From assembly GCF_043424415.1 (NCBI RefSeq), contig NZ_JBHWOO010000247.1, positions 1 to 5,913 of the forward strand: a DNA stretch of 5,913 nucleotides, read 5' to 3'. Below, one piece after another: positions 1-5,313 of the stretch. Both the position numbers and the translations under genes were made by a program. This stretch comes from Luteococcus sp043424415. GTDB lineage: Bacteria; Actinomycetota; Actinomycetes; Propionibacteriales; Propionibacteriaceae. The notes under the pieces are model-generated. The model did not search any database. It worked only from the letters and a program-made list of their open reading frames with translations, and was not told where the DNA came from. Every line of letters begins with the position of its first letter. Positions within the stretch are counted from its first letter, which is position 1.

Positions 1-83
1 AGTCTAGCGACGGTGATTGACCGGGCGGTGTGCTCGGGATGTGCGGATGGGGTCACGTCGAGGTGAACTCGGCCACCGCGGCA

Positions 84-131
84 TCCTGTGGGCATTTTCG
101 GTGGGTAGACCAACCACAAATGCCCACAGGA
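84..131. repeat. 48-bp interrupted palindrome
   Basis: The arms TCCTGTGGGCATTT (84-97) and AAATGCCCACAGGA (118-131) are perfect 14-bp inverted repeats. The 20 bases between them are partly self-complementary (GGTgGGT at 100-106 against ACCaACC at 109-115), so the whole unit could fold into one long hairpin or cruciform. It lies about 100 bp upstream of the AraC-type gene, in a stretch without a convincing gene. There is no T-run after either arm, so a classical intrinsic terminator is not indicated. It could be a bidirectional terminator for a gene left of the window, a dispersed palindromic repeat, a remnant of insertion-sequence ends, or an operator. The symmetry is directly visible; the role is unknown. 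Confidence 0.75.
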
Positions 132-221
132 CGAGTGACCAGGCGGTCTACAGGTCAGGATGGGCCGGCCGCTCGCGTCGAGGTGCAGGTGCGGAGCACC
201 GCCCGCCGGCCCTCGGACGAG

Positions 222-234
222 TAACGTCGGCGGC
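222..234 (+). promoter_or_regulatory. Possible -10 box, AraC-type gene
   Basis: TAACGT at 222-227 fits the actinobacterial TANNNT -10 pattern and stands 7 nt before the GTG at 235. No Shine-Dalgarno sequence precedes that GTG, so a leaderless transcript starting at or next to the GTG is possible. I see no good -35 hexamer, so this is tentative. Confidence 0.35.
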
Positions 235-976
235 GTGCCCGAGCATCGGATGCCCACGCTGTCACCCCAGGCCGTCGAGCAGGTCGCCTGTCTCGTCCAG
301 GAGCACCACTGCGAGCCCATCACCGTCTGCGACCTGGCGGATGCGGCGGGCTACAGCCGACACCACTTCAGCCGGGCCTTCACGGGCAGCTTCGGCATCT
401 CCCCCAGCGCCTACCTGACCGCAGCCCGGATCGAGACCGCCAAGCTCCTGCTCCTGGACGAGACCGACGCCGTGGTGGACGTGGCCGTCGCGGTGGGTTT
501 CGACTCGCTGTCCAGCTTCACGCGCCGGTTTGCGACCACCGTCGGCACGACGCCCGGCGCGCCTGCGCCAGCTCGCCGGGCGTCTTGAGTGCTCGAGTCC
601 CCGACCCTTCGCCTTGGGAAACGCTGACCAGCCGCCGATCGAGGTGATGGCGGTCCTTCCGGGCGGAGTCAGGGACACCTGCCGCATCTGGCTCGGGTGG
701 TATCCGAGCCCTGCCCCGATCGGGCTCCCCGCCGCGGGGCAGTTGTGCGAGTTCGACCAACCACTGTCCCTGCGCCTGCAGCCTGGCGCGCCATGGCTGC
801 TGGGCTTCGCCGTCGAGGATGGCGACGACCACCTGCACCAGCTCGCCCCTCGGTGGCCCGTCGTCGCACGCCATCCAGCACCCATCGCTAGGCCCCAGCA
901 GGTGACCTTGCATTTTCGGCGTGCGCAGATGCACGACATCCCGCTGCTCAGCGCCCTGCCTGCGCTGGCGAAGTGA
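235..976 (+). pseudogene. AraC-family regulator, broken by a frameshift
   Basis: The first frame (GTG 235 to the stop at 586-588) encodes an N-terminal AraC/XylS DNA-binding domain with two helix-turn-helix units: ITVCDLADAAGYSRHHFSRAF, and VVDVAVAVGFDSLSSFTRRF leading to GTTPGA. This is the classic AraC signature. The frame then runs into APAPARRAS and stops. The protein continues in the next frame, from about 563 to the stop at 974-976, starting LRQLAGRL and ending in a C-terminal domain with IWLGWYPSP, GLPAAGQL and a tail PLLSALPALAK. As I recall, this domain follows the HTH in AraC-type regulators found beside VOC genes. Removing one C at 562/563 gives GTTPGALRQLAG and one protein of about 247 residues, so a 1-base insertion (or a sequencing error) is the simplest reading. 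ATG at 250 is an alternative start. If intact it would probably regulate the VOC gene that follows. The DNA-binding call is firm; the loss of function is inferred. Confidence 0.75.
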
Positions 977-984
977 GCACATCG

Positions 985-1048
985 GGACAAAGATCCGGGC
1001 GCCCGGCTGCGTAGCGTTGGGGATGTCAACACCGACGACCGATGGAGG
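985..1048 (+). promoter_or_regulatory. VOC gene promoter, palindrome and ribosome site
   Basis: The gap between the AraC-type and VOC genes contains a perfect 12-bp palindrome, CCGGGCGCCCGG (995-1006). Immediately downstream is TAGCGT (1012-1017), a TANNNT-type -10 candidate. The -35 is unclear (GGACAA at 985-990 would give an overlong spacer). A strong Shine-Dalgarno, GGAGG (1044-1048), lies 5 nt before ATG 1054 and decides that start over ATG 1042. A palindrome just upstream of the -10 is a plausible operator, perhaps for the adjacent AraC-type protein; this is inference. Confidence 0.45.
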
Positions 1049-1053
1049 ACACC

Positions 1054-1875
1054 ATGACCCGCACCACCGGAACGCCCACCTGGCTTGACCTGCAGACCAG
1101 TGACCTCGAGGGCGCCAAGACCTTCTACGGTGAACTGTTCGGCTGGCAGTTCGATGACTCCGGCCCCGACTTCGGCCACTACACCATGATCTCCAAGGAC
1201 GGCGGTCTCGTCGGCGGCATGATGGACTTCGCCAACTTCTCGAGCGATGGGAGTGTTCCCATGCCGACGAGCGAGCTGCGCAGCTCCTGGGACGTCTTCC
1301 TGGCGGTCGACGACGTCGACGAACGCCTCGAGCTCGCCATCGCGAACGGTGCGAGCGTCCTGTTCCCGGCCAGTGATGTCGGCCCTGCTGGGCGCTGCGC
1401 CACCATCGCCGACCCCACTGGCGCCACCGTCGCCCTGTGGCAGGCTCGGGACACCGAGGGATATGCCTTCACCGGCCAGCCCGGAACACCGGTCTGGTTC
1501 GAACTGATGACGCAGGACTTCCAGACGGCGAAGGTCTTCTACAGCGCTGTCTTCGACTTCACCCCGGTCGCCATGCAGACCCCCATGGAGGACGGCGCCC
1601 AGAACGACTCGTCCACCTATGCCACCAACGGACCCGAATCGGAAGCCTCCAGCGGCATCTGCAATGTGGCCGGTTTCGTACCCGAGTCCGAGGGCTCCTG
1701 GTGGCGGGTCTACTTCGCCGTCGACGGGTGTGACCAGGCGGTCCGGGCCGTCCAGGCGCTGGGTGGTCGGCTGCTCGACGGTCCGGACGACTCCCCCTTC
1801 GGGCGGATCGCCACCATCGCCGACCCGAGCGGCGCCACCTTCCAGATCTGCTCCCCCGGCGAGGCGGTGCGCTGA
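1054..1875 (+). CDS. VOC (glyoxalase-fold) protein, two domains, CFP30B-like
   Basis: This 273-residue cytoplasmic protein contains two vicinal-oxygen-chelate modules in tandem. Module 1 (about 8-131) has PTWLDLQTSDLEGAKTFYG, then LFGW and ATIADPTGATVALWQ; module 2 (about 144-268) has PVWFELMTQDFQTAKVFYS and ATIADPSGATFQIC. This repeat pattern and length match the actinobacterial group that includes mycobacterial CFP30B (Rv0577), often labelled glyoxalase or hydroxylase. VOC proteins isomerise, cleave or simply bind small molecules, usually with a metal. The classical His/Glu glyoxalase I ligand set is not obvious here, so I do not assign a reaction. ATG 1054 is chosen because GGAGG sits 5 nt upstream; ATG 1042 overlaps that site. 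The broken AraC-type gene lies upstream on the same strand and is its likely regulator. The isomerase-like gene follows after 40 nt and could be co-transcribed. Confidence 0.9.
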   Translation: MTRTTGTPTWLDLQTSDLEGAKTFYGELFGWQFDDSGPDFGHYTMISKDGGLVGGMMDFANFSSDGSVPMPTSELRSSWDVFLAVDDVDERLELAIANGASVLFPASDVGPAGRCATIADPTGATVALWQARDTEGYAFTGQPGTPVWFELMTQDFQTAKVFYSAVFDFTPVAMQTPMEDGAQNDSSTYATNGPESEASSGICNVAGFVPESEGSWWRVYFAVDGCDQAVRAVQALGGRLLDGPDDSPFGRIATIADPSGATFQICSPGEAVR

Positions 1876-1915
1876 TCTCGGAGTTCACGGACCGCCGCGA
1901 TGCTTGGATGGCGTC

Positions 1916-2524
1916 ATGGACCTCTTCGCGGCCATCGCCGCCGAGCGACGCTCGATCGCTGACCTGTTGGAGAAGCTCTCGCCCCAACAGCTGGAGACGC
2001 AGAGCCTGTGCAGTGCCTGGACGGTGCGGCAGCTCGCCGCGCACCTCGTCATGCCGATGGAGGTGGGAATGCCGGGCTTCATGCTCGCCATGCTGCGCCA
2101 CCGCGGGGACTTCGACCGGGCCAACGATGCCCTCGCCCGGAAGCAGGCCCAACGGCCCTTCCCCGAGATCGTCGCGACCCTGCGTGACAAGGCAGATCAT
2201 CGCTTCACCCCGCCAGGCCAAGGACCGGAGGCGCCGTTGACCGATGTCCTGGTGCACGGGCTCGACATCACTCGCCCGCTGGGCCTCGACCACCAGCTCC
2301 CCGCCGAGCACCTCAGCATCTCGCTGGACTACCTGGCCTCCGGGCCCTCGAAGTCGCGTGCTGCCAGCGGCGGGCTGTCCGGTGTCCGCCTGCAGGCCGA
2401 GGACATCGACTGGAGCCATGGCGACGGTCCGCTGGTCACCGGTCCGGCGAAGTCGTTGCTGCTGGCCCTGGCCGGCCGCGACGCGGGATGGCAGGACCTT
2501 CGAGGCGAGGTGCCTGCCCACTAG
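1916..2524 (+). CDS. Maleylpyruvate isomerase-family, mycothiol-dependent-type protein
   Basis: This 202-residue protein belongs to the DinB-like four-helix-bundle family annotated as mycothiol-dependent maleylpyruvate isomerase (TIGR03083 type). Hallmarks are LCSAWTVRQLAAHL (31-44), PLTDVLVHGLDITRPLGL (107-124) and the C-terminal GPAKSLLLALAGR (176-188). In the characterised Corynebacterium isomerase the metal is held by one His and an E-x3-H pair; here the equivalents appear to be His43, Asp110 and His114, so Glu is replaced by Asp. Members use mycothiol as cofactor or substrate, but most are uncharacterised and no aromatic-catabolism genes are nearby, so the maleylpyruvate reaction is not implied. 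ATG 1916 is the start that fits the family; the ribosome site is weak. The stop overlaps that of the convergent WYL regulator. Expression from the VOC promoter is possible (40-nt gap). Confidence 0.85.
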   Translation: MDLFAAIAAERRSIADLLEKLSPQQLETQSLCSAWTVRQLAAHLVMPMEVGMPGFMLAMLRHRGDFDRANDALARKQAQRPFPEIVATLRDKADHRFTPPGQGPEAPLTDVLVHGLDITRPLGLDHQLPAEHLSISLDYLASGPSKSRAASGGLSGVRLQAEDIDWSHGDGPLVTGPAKSLLLALAGRDAGWQDLRGEVPAH

Positions 2525-3501
2525 TCACCCGCAGCCCCGCCTGGCTGGCACAGGGCCAGCGCTTCGTCGGCGATCACCCGCACGGCGTCCTCGAACGCCC
2601 TGGAATCGTCCCCCGGCGGGAGCACCAGCGGCACGTCGAGGTCGCGGGACACCCAGAGCATGTGCCAGGCCAGGTCGTCCCAGGTCGGTGCACCCACCCG
2701 GAACCGGCAGCCCCGGGCCGTCGGCTCCACCCGCTCCCGGTAGGCCTCGGGGATCCTCGCCGTCACGCGCTGGGCATCCACCGCCATCTCGACCTCCAGC
2801 ACGCACGGGTAGCGGCTGTCCAGGTCGCGCTGGAATCCGGCAGGGGGAGCCTCTTGGGGCTCGAAGCGCCAGGTGGTCGTCGTGACTGCGCTCATCCGGT
2901 CCAGTCGGAAGACACGCCAGGCGCCCCTGCCCCGGTCGTAGGCCTGGAGGTACCAGTACTCCCCCTGGGTCATCAGCCGGGCGGGCTCCACCTCGCGTGA
3001 GGTCTGCTCCCCTGTCGGCTTGCGGTAGTCGAAACGCACCACGCACCGGTCGCGTCGCGCGGTTGCCATCTGTTGCAGGACGTCGAGGTCCAGTGCGGGA
3101 CGGCTGCGCGGCAGCGCCTGGGTCGCCGCATCCACCGCGGTCGCCGTCGCCCGCAGGCGTGGCGGCAGGACCTGGTCCAGCTTGGCGAGCGCCCGTAGGG
3201 CCGCCTCCCCCACCTCGTCGGCGCCCGACAGCGCCCCCATCCGCAGGCAGGCGACCATCGCCACCGCCTCGTCGTCGTCCAGCAGCAGCGGCGGCAGACG
3301 ACGCCCGGCGCCGAGGCGGTAGCCGCCACCGACGCCCCGCTCGGCCTCCACCGGATAGCCGAGCTCGCGCAGGCGGGTCACGTCGCGCCGCACGGTCCGT
3401 TCGGTGACTGCGAGCCGCGAGGCGAGTTCCTCGGCAGTCCACGAGGACCGCGCCTCCAGCAGCGCCAGCAACCTCAGGACTCGATGGGTCGTGTCTGCCA
3501 T
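2521..3501 (-). CDS. WYL-domain transcriptional regulator (YafY/PafC-like)
   Basis: The 326-residue protein has an N-terminal winged helix-turn-helix (about 4-64: WTAEELASRLAVTERTVRRD, then LGYPVEAERGVGGGYRL), a linker with PPLLLDDDEAVA, and a WYL domain (about 140-215) whose signature is at residues 182-187, YWYLQAYD, followed by WRVFRLDRM. The C-terminal WCX-type extension runs from about 232 to 313. Length and order are those of complete YafY-type regulators, which sense a small or nucleic-acid ligand through the WYL fold and often control a neighbouring gene. Here the divergent DinB/DUF664 gene is the obvious target. ATG 3501 is chosen because MADTTHRVLRLLALLE matches the family's N-terminus; the frame stays open further upstream to 3639, but that would run across the intergenic region and into the DinB gene. 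No clear Shine-Dalgarno is seen. The stop lies in the CTAG shared with the upstream convergent gene. Confidence 0.93.
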   Translation of the reverse strand: MADTTHRVLRLLALLEARSSWTAEELASRLAVTERTVRRDVTRLRELGYPVEAERGVGGGYRLGAGRRLPPLLLDDDEAVAMVACLRMGALSGADEVGEAALRALAKLDQVLPPRLRATATAVDAATQALPRSRPALDLDVLQQMATARRDRCVVRFDYRKPTGEQTSREVEPARLMTQGEYWYLQAYDRGRGAWRVFRLDRMSAVTTTTWRFEPQEAPPAGFQRDLDSRYPCVLEVEMAVDAQRVTARIPEAYRERVEPTARGCRFRVGAPTWDDLAWHMLWVSRDLDVPLVLPPGDDSRAFEDAVRVIADEALALCQPGGAAGD

Positions 3502-3595
3502 GCCGGTAATTCTTGCCCACGAAGTGGACCGAAACTGTCCGCACGGTGCGGTCTGATGATGGCACCGGCACCCGCCGCACCCGAAAGGACCCGCC
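3502..3595. promoter_or_regulatory. Divergent control region, WYL regulator and DinB
   Basis: This 94-bp gap separates the divergent starts. It holds three small adjacent dyads: CCAC-gaa-GTGG (3517-3527), GGACcGaaaCtGTCC (3526-3540) and CCGCAC-g-GTGCGG (3539-3551, perfect 6-bp arms). They are natural candidates for WYL-regulator binding sites. On the minus strand AAGAAT ends 7 nt before ATG 3501, a possible -10 for a leaderless transcript. On the plus strand GATGAT (3555-3560) is a weak -10 candidate, and AAAGGA (3584-3589) is a good ribosome site 6 nt before ATG 3596. The dyads and the ribosome site are seen; promoter and operator roles are inferred. Confidence 0.5.
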
Positions 3596-4156
3596 ATGTA
3601 CCTGCCCCAGATCGACGACGAGCGCACCACCCTGTGCAACTACCTCGACGCCCAGCTCGACGCGGTGCGCGCCAGCGCCCACGGACTCGACGATGCCCAG
3701 GCCCGCCGGACCCCACTACGTAGTGCGCTGAGCATTAGCGGGATCGTCAAGCACGTTGCCCACTGCATGAAAGGCTCCCTGTCCGGCGCAGGACACCATG
3801 AGCACGACGAGCCCTTCGAGGCCTTCTACGCCAGCTTCACCCCGACCGCTGACGAGACCCTCGACGCACTGCTGGCCACCTTCGACTCGGTGCGCGAGCA
3901 GTACATGACCATGTGCCGCGAGGGAGACCCCGAGGCCAAGCTCCCCGTCGGACCCATGCCCTGGTACGGCCTGGACGAGGCCCGTCCCACCAAGCTCCGC
4001 TACCTCTACGTCGGGCACATCGAGGAGTTCGCCCGTCATGCCGGCCACGCCGACATCATCCGGGAGCAGCTCGACGGCGCGAAGGCCGCAGAACTGCTGG
4101 CCGCCGTCGAGGGGCGACCGGCGAACGAGTTCGTCTCGCCGTGGACGAAGGGCTGA
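3596..4156 (+). CDS. DinB/DUF664-family protein (putative thiol transferase)
   Basis: This 186-residue protein has the actinobacterial DUF664/DinB pattern: an N-terminal helix with YLDAQLDAVRA (16-26), ISGIVKHVAHCMKG (47-60) carrying His53, and the strongly diagnostic GHIEEFARHAGHADIIRE (140-157) with His141, His148 and His151. A three-His metal site on a four-helix bundle is the family rule; His53 and two of the later ones are probable ligands. The superfamily includes thiol-S-transferases using bacillithiol or mycothiol, so transfer of mycothiol to an electrophile is a reasonable guess but not shown. ATG 3596 is supported by AAAGGA 6 nt upstream. The gene is divergent from the WYL regulator, and its last 101 bases are overlapped antisense by the TetR-type frame. 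Length is normal for the family, so it looks intact. Confidence 0.88.
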   Translation: MYLPQIDDERTTLCNYLDAQLDAVRASAHGLDDAQARRTPLRSALSISGIVKHVAHCMKGSLSGAGHHEHDEPFEAFYASFTPTADETLDALLATFDSVREQYMTMCREGDPEAKLPVGPMPWYGLDEARPTKLRYLYVGHIEEFARHAGHADIIREQLDGAKAAELLAAVEGRPANEFVSPWTKG

Positions 4157-4724
4157 TCCCTGTTCCGTTGGCGCACCGACAGGCAGCGTCCACAGCCAGC
4201 CTCACCGTCTCCTCGGTGACAGGCTCGCCCTCGATGACCGCCTGGTGGTGCAGGGGTCCGGCCAGCAGCCGCAGCACACTGGCCGGATCCCCGGGACGCT
4301 CGTGCCGCTGGAGCACCGTCGCCACGGCCTCGCGACGCTGCGACCAGAACCTCGCCAAGACCTCGCGAATGCCGTCATCGGGCCAGGCCAGGAGCGATCG
4401 CACCAGCCGAGCACCCTCCGGGTCCAGCTGACGGCGAAGTTGTTGGGCGATGGCCGTGAGGTCCGACTCCAAGGACCCCGTCTGGGGAGTCGACAGGCCG
4501 CGCGTGATCTCGTCGGCCAGGTCCGCGACGATCCCGGCAACGTCGCCCCAGCGGCGGTAGATGGACGAACGGTGCACCCCGGACAGTGCGGCGATGGCCT
4601 CGATCCGCATGCCCGATGCCCCTTGCTTCACCAGGATCGTCCGCGCGGCTGCCAGCACTGCCGCGCGCGTCCTGGAGGTCCGGCCGCCCGGACGAACGGT
4701 CCCCACACGTCCGATGTCGTTCAC
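4056..4724 (-). CDS. TetR-family transcriptional regulator
   Basis: Residues about 16-66 form a TetR-type DNA-binding domain: RTSRTRAAVLAAARTILVKQ, then MRIEAIAALSGVHRSSIYRRWG. The ligand domain follows, with GPLHHQAVIEGEPVTEETV (156-174), matching the GPLYYR...GEP motif common near the end of this TetR subgroup. Members of that group usually end a few residues later. Here the frame runs on to residue 222 through an Arg/Pro-rich tail (STARRTRSPVAPRRRPAV) that lies antisense to the end of the DinB gene, so the tail is probably a read-through extension rather than a domain. The start is taken as GTG 4724. It has no ribosome site, but TAACAT lies exactly 6 nt upstream on this strand, consistent with a leaderless mRNA. 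It is divergent from the SRPBCC gene and is its likely repressor, and probably represses itself too. Confidence 0.85.
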   Translation of the reverse strand: MNDIGRVGTVRPGGRTSRTRAAVLAAARTILVKQGASGMRIEAIAALSGVHRSSIYRRWGDVAGIVADLADEITRGLSTPQTGSLESDLTAIAQQLRRQLDPEGARLVRSLLAWPDDGIREVLARFWSQRREAVATVLQRHERPGDPASVLRLLAGPLHHQAVIEGEPVTEETVRLAVDAACRCANGTGISPSSTARRTRSPVAPRRRPAVLRPSRRRAAPG

Positions 4725-4767
4725 AAGTTCATGTTAACGCGACAAATCGATGCGTTATGTTCGCGTC
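4725..4767. promoter_or_regulatory. Divergent leaderless promoters with shared operator
   Basis: In 43 bp there is an inverted repeat, TAACGC (4735-4740) and GCGTTA (4752-4757), with 11 bp between, the size and shape of a TetR-type operator. Rightward promoter: TTAACG (4734-4739), 16 bp, TATGTT (4756-4761), 6 nt, then ATG 4768. Leftward: TAACAT (the complement of 4731-4736), 6 nt, then GTG 4724; its -35 is poor. The palindrome touches both -10 boxes, so one bound repressor could block both genes. No Shine-Dalgarno sequence precedes either start. The repeats are seen; promoter function is inferred. Confidence 0.6.
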
Positions 4768-5247
4768 ATGACCAGCCGATCCTTGCAGCGGGCCGTGGAC
4801 CTCGCCCGCACCGGAAAGACCGACGAATGTGCCCCTGTCACTGCCCGGGCACACCTCGACATCAAGGCCCCTGCCCACGAGGTCTTCCGCGTCCTCGCCG
4901 ACATTGCGCGGTGGCCCGACGTCATTCCTGGCGTCACGCGGACGGAAGTGCTCCAGGAACCGCTCGACACCGGGAGTCGCTTCACCTGGCGCAACCGCGG
5001 CGTCCCCCTGCGATCCACCATCCAGCGCATCGCTCCCGACCAGGAGCTCACCTGGACCGGCCAGGCGCTGTGGCTGATCGCCGTGCACCGCAACACCATC
5101 GAAGAATGTGACTCCGGATGCCGCCTCACCAGCGAGGAGTCGATGACCGGTTGGGGCGTTCGCCTCTTCATGCCGCCCGCCACCCTCGAACGGCAGTTGC
5201 AGGCCTTCGTGCGGTCCATCGCCGACGAGGCCGAACGATTGCTGTGA
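4768..5247 (+). CDS. SRPBCC (START/Bet v1-like) family protein
   Basis: The 159-residue protein fits the SRPBCC helix-grip fold: ARAHLDIKAPAHEVFRVLAD (27-46) is the typical opening strand and helix, ARWPDVIPGVTRTEVL (47-62) the second conserved block, and residues 93-127 form the middle strands. The long C-terminal helix (LERQLQAFVRSIADEAERLL, 140-159) closes the ligand cavity. Such proteins bind or transform hydrophobic small molecules (polyketide cyclase/dehydrase-like, or lipid-binding). No catalytic residues can be named, so the ligand is unknown. ATG 4768 is chosen because it lies 6 nt after a good -10 (TATGTT); in-frame ATG 4750 lies inside the operator and would add six residues. The divergent TetR-type gene is its probable regulator and the protein may handle the same ligand that relieves repression. 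The DksA-type gene follows after 66 nt with its own possible promoter. Confidence 0.82.
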   Translation: MTSRSLQRAVDLARTGKTDECAPVTARAHLDIKAPAHEVFRVLADIARWPDVIPGVTRTEVLQEPLDTGSRFTWRNRGVPLRSTIQRIAPDQELTWTGQALWLIAVHRNTIEECDSGCRLTSEESMTGWGVRLFMPPATLERQLQAFVRSIADEAERLL

Positions 5248-5301
5248 CCTGGTGCTGGCTCCTGGGTGACGGCAGCAAGGAGTTCGGCTTGGCCCCTGGG
5301 C

Positions 5302-5313
5302 TAGGGTCTGGGC
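5302..5313 (+). promoter_or_regulatory. Possible leaderless -10, DksA/TraR-type gene
   Basis: TAGGGT (5302-5307) fits TANNNT and is followed by exactly 6 nt and then ATG 5314, the same arrangement as at the SRPBCC and TetR genes. A -35 is not clear. The same bases include AGGG, which could act as a weak ribosome site (7 nt from the ATG) if transcription starts upstream, so the two readings cannot be separated by eye. Confidence 0.4.

Noticed and set aside
30..224. Possible 64-codon gene at the left end
   Set aside because: It has no clear ribosome site, runs through the 48-bp palindrome and shows no family signature; a relic of a mobile element is conceivable but unsupported.
262..1179. Long open frame of about 305 codons on the minus strand opposite the AraC-type gene
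   Set aside because: It is antisense to a region with clear AraC homology, shows no recognisable domain, and its length is expected from G+C-rich third positions.
1559..2521. Minus-strand open frame of about 320 codons opposite the VOC and isomerase-like genes
   Set aside because: It spans two well-supported genes on the other strand, is low-complexity and Arg-rich, and matches no family.
2525..3682. Minus-strand frame of about 385 codons in a second frame across the WYL gene
   Set aside because: It is Gly/Arg/Ala-rich shadow coding; the WYL domain lies in the other frame.
4038..5111. Plus-strand frame of about 357 codons across the TetR and SRPBCC genes
   Set aside because: It overlaps two genes with clear domains and is Arg/Pro/His-rich without a motif.
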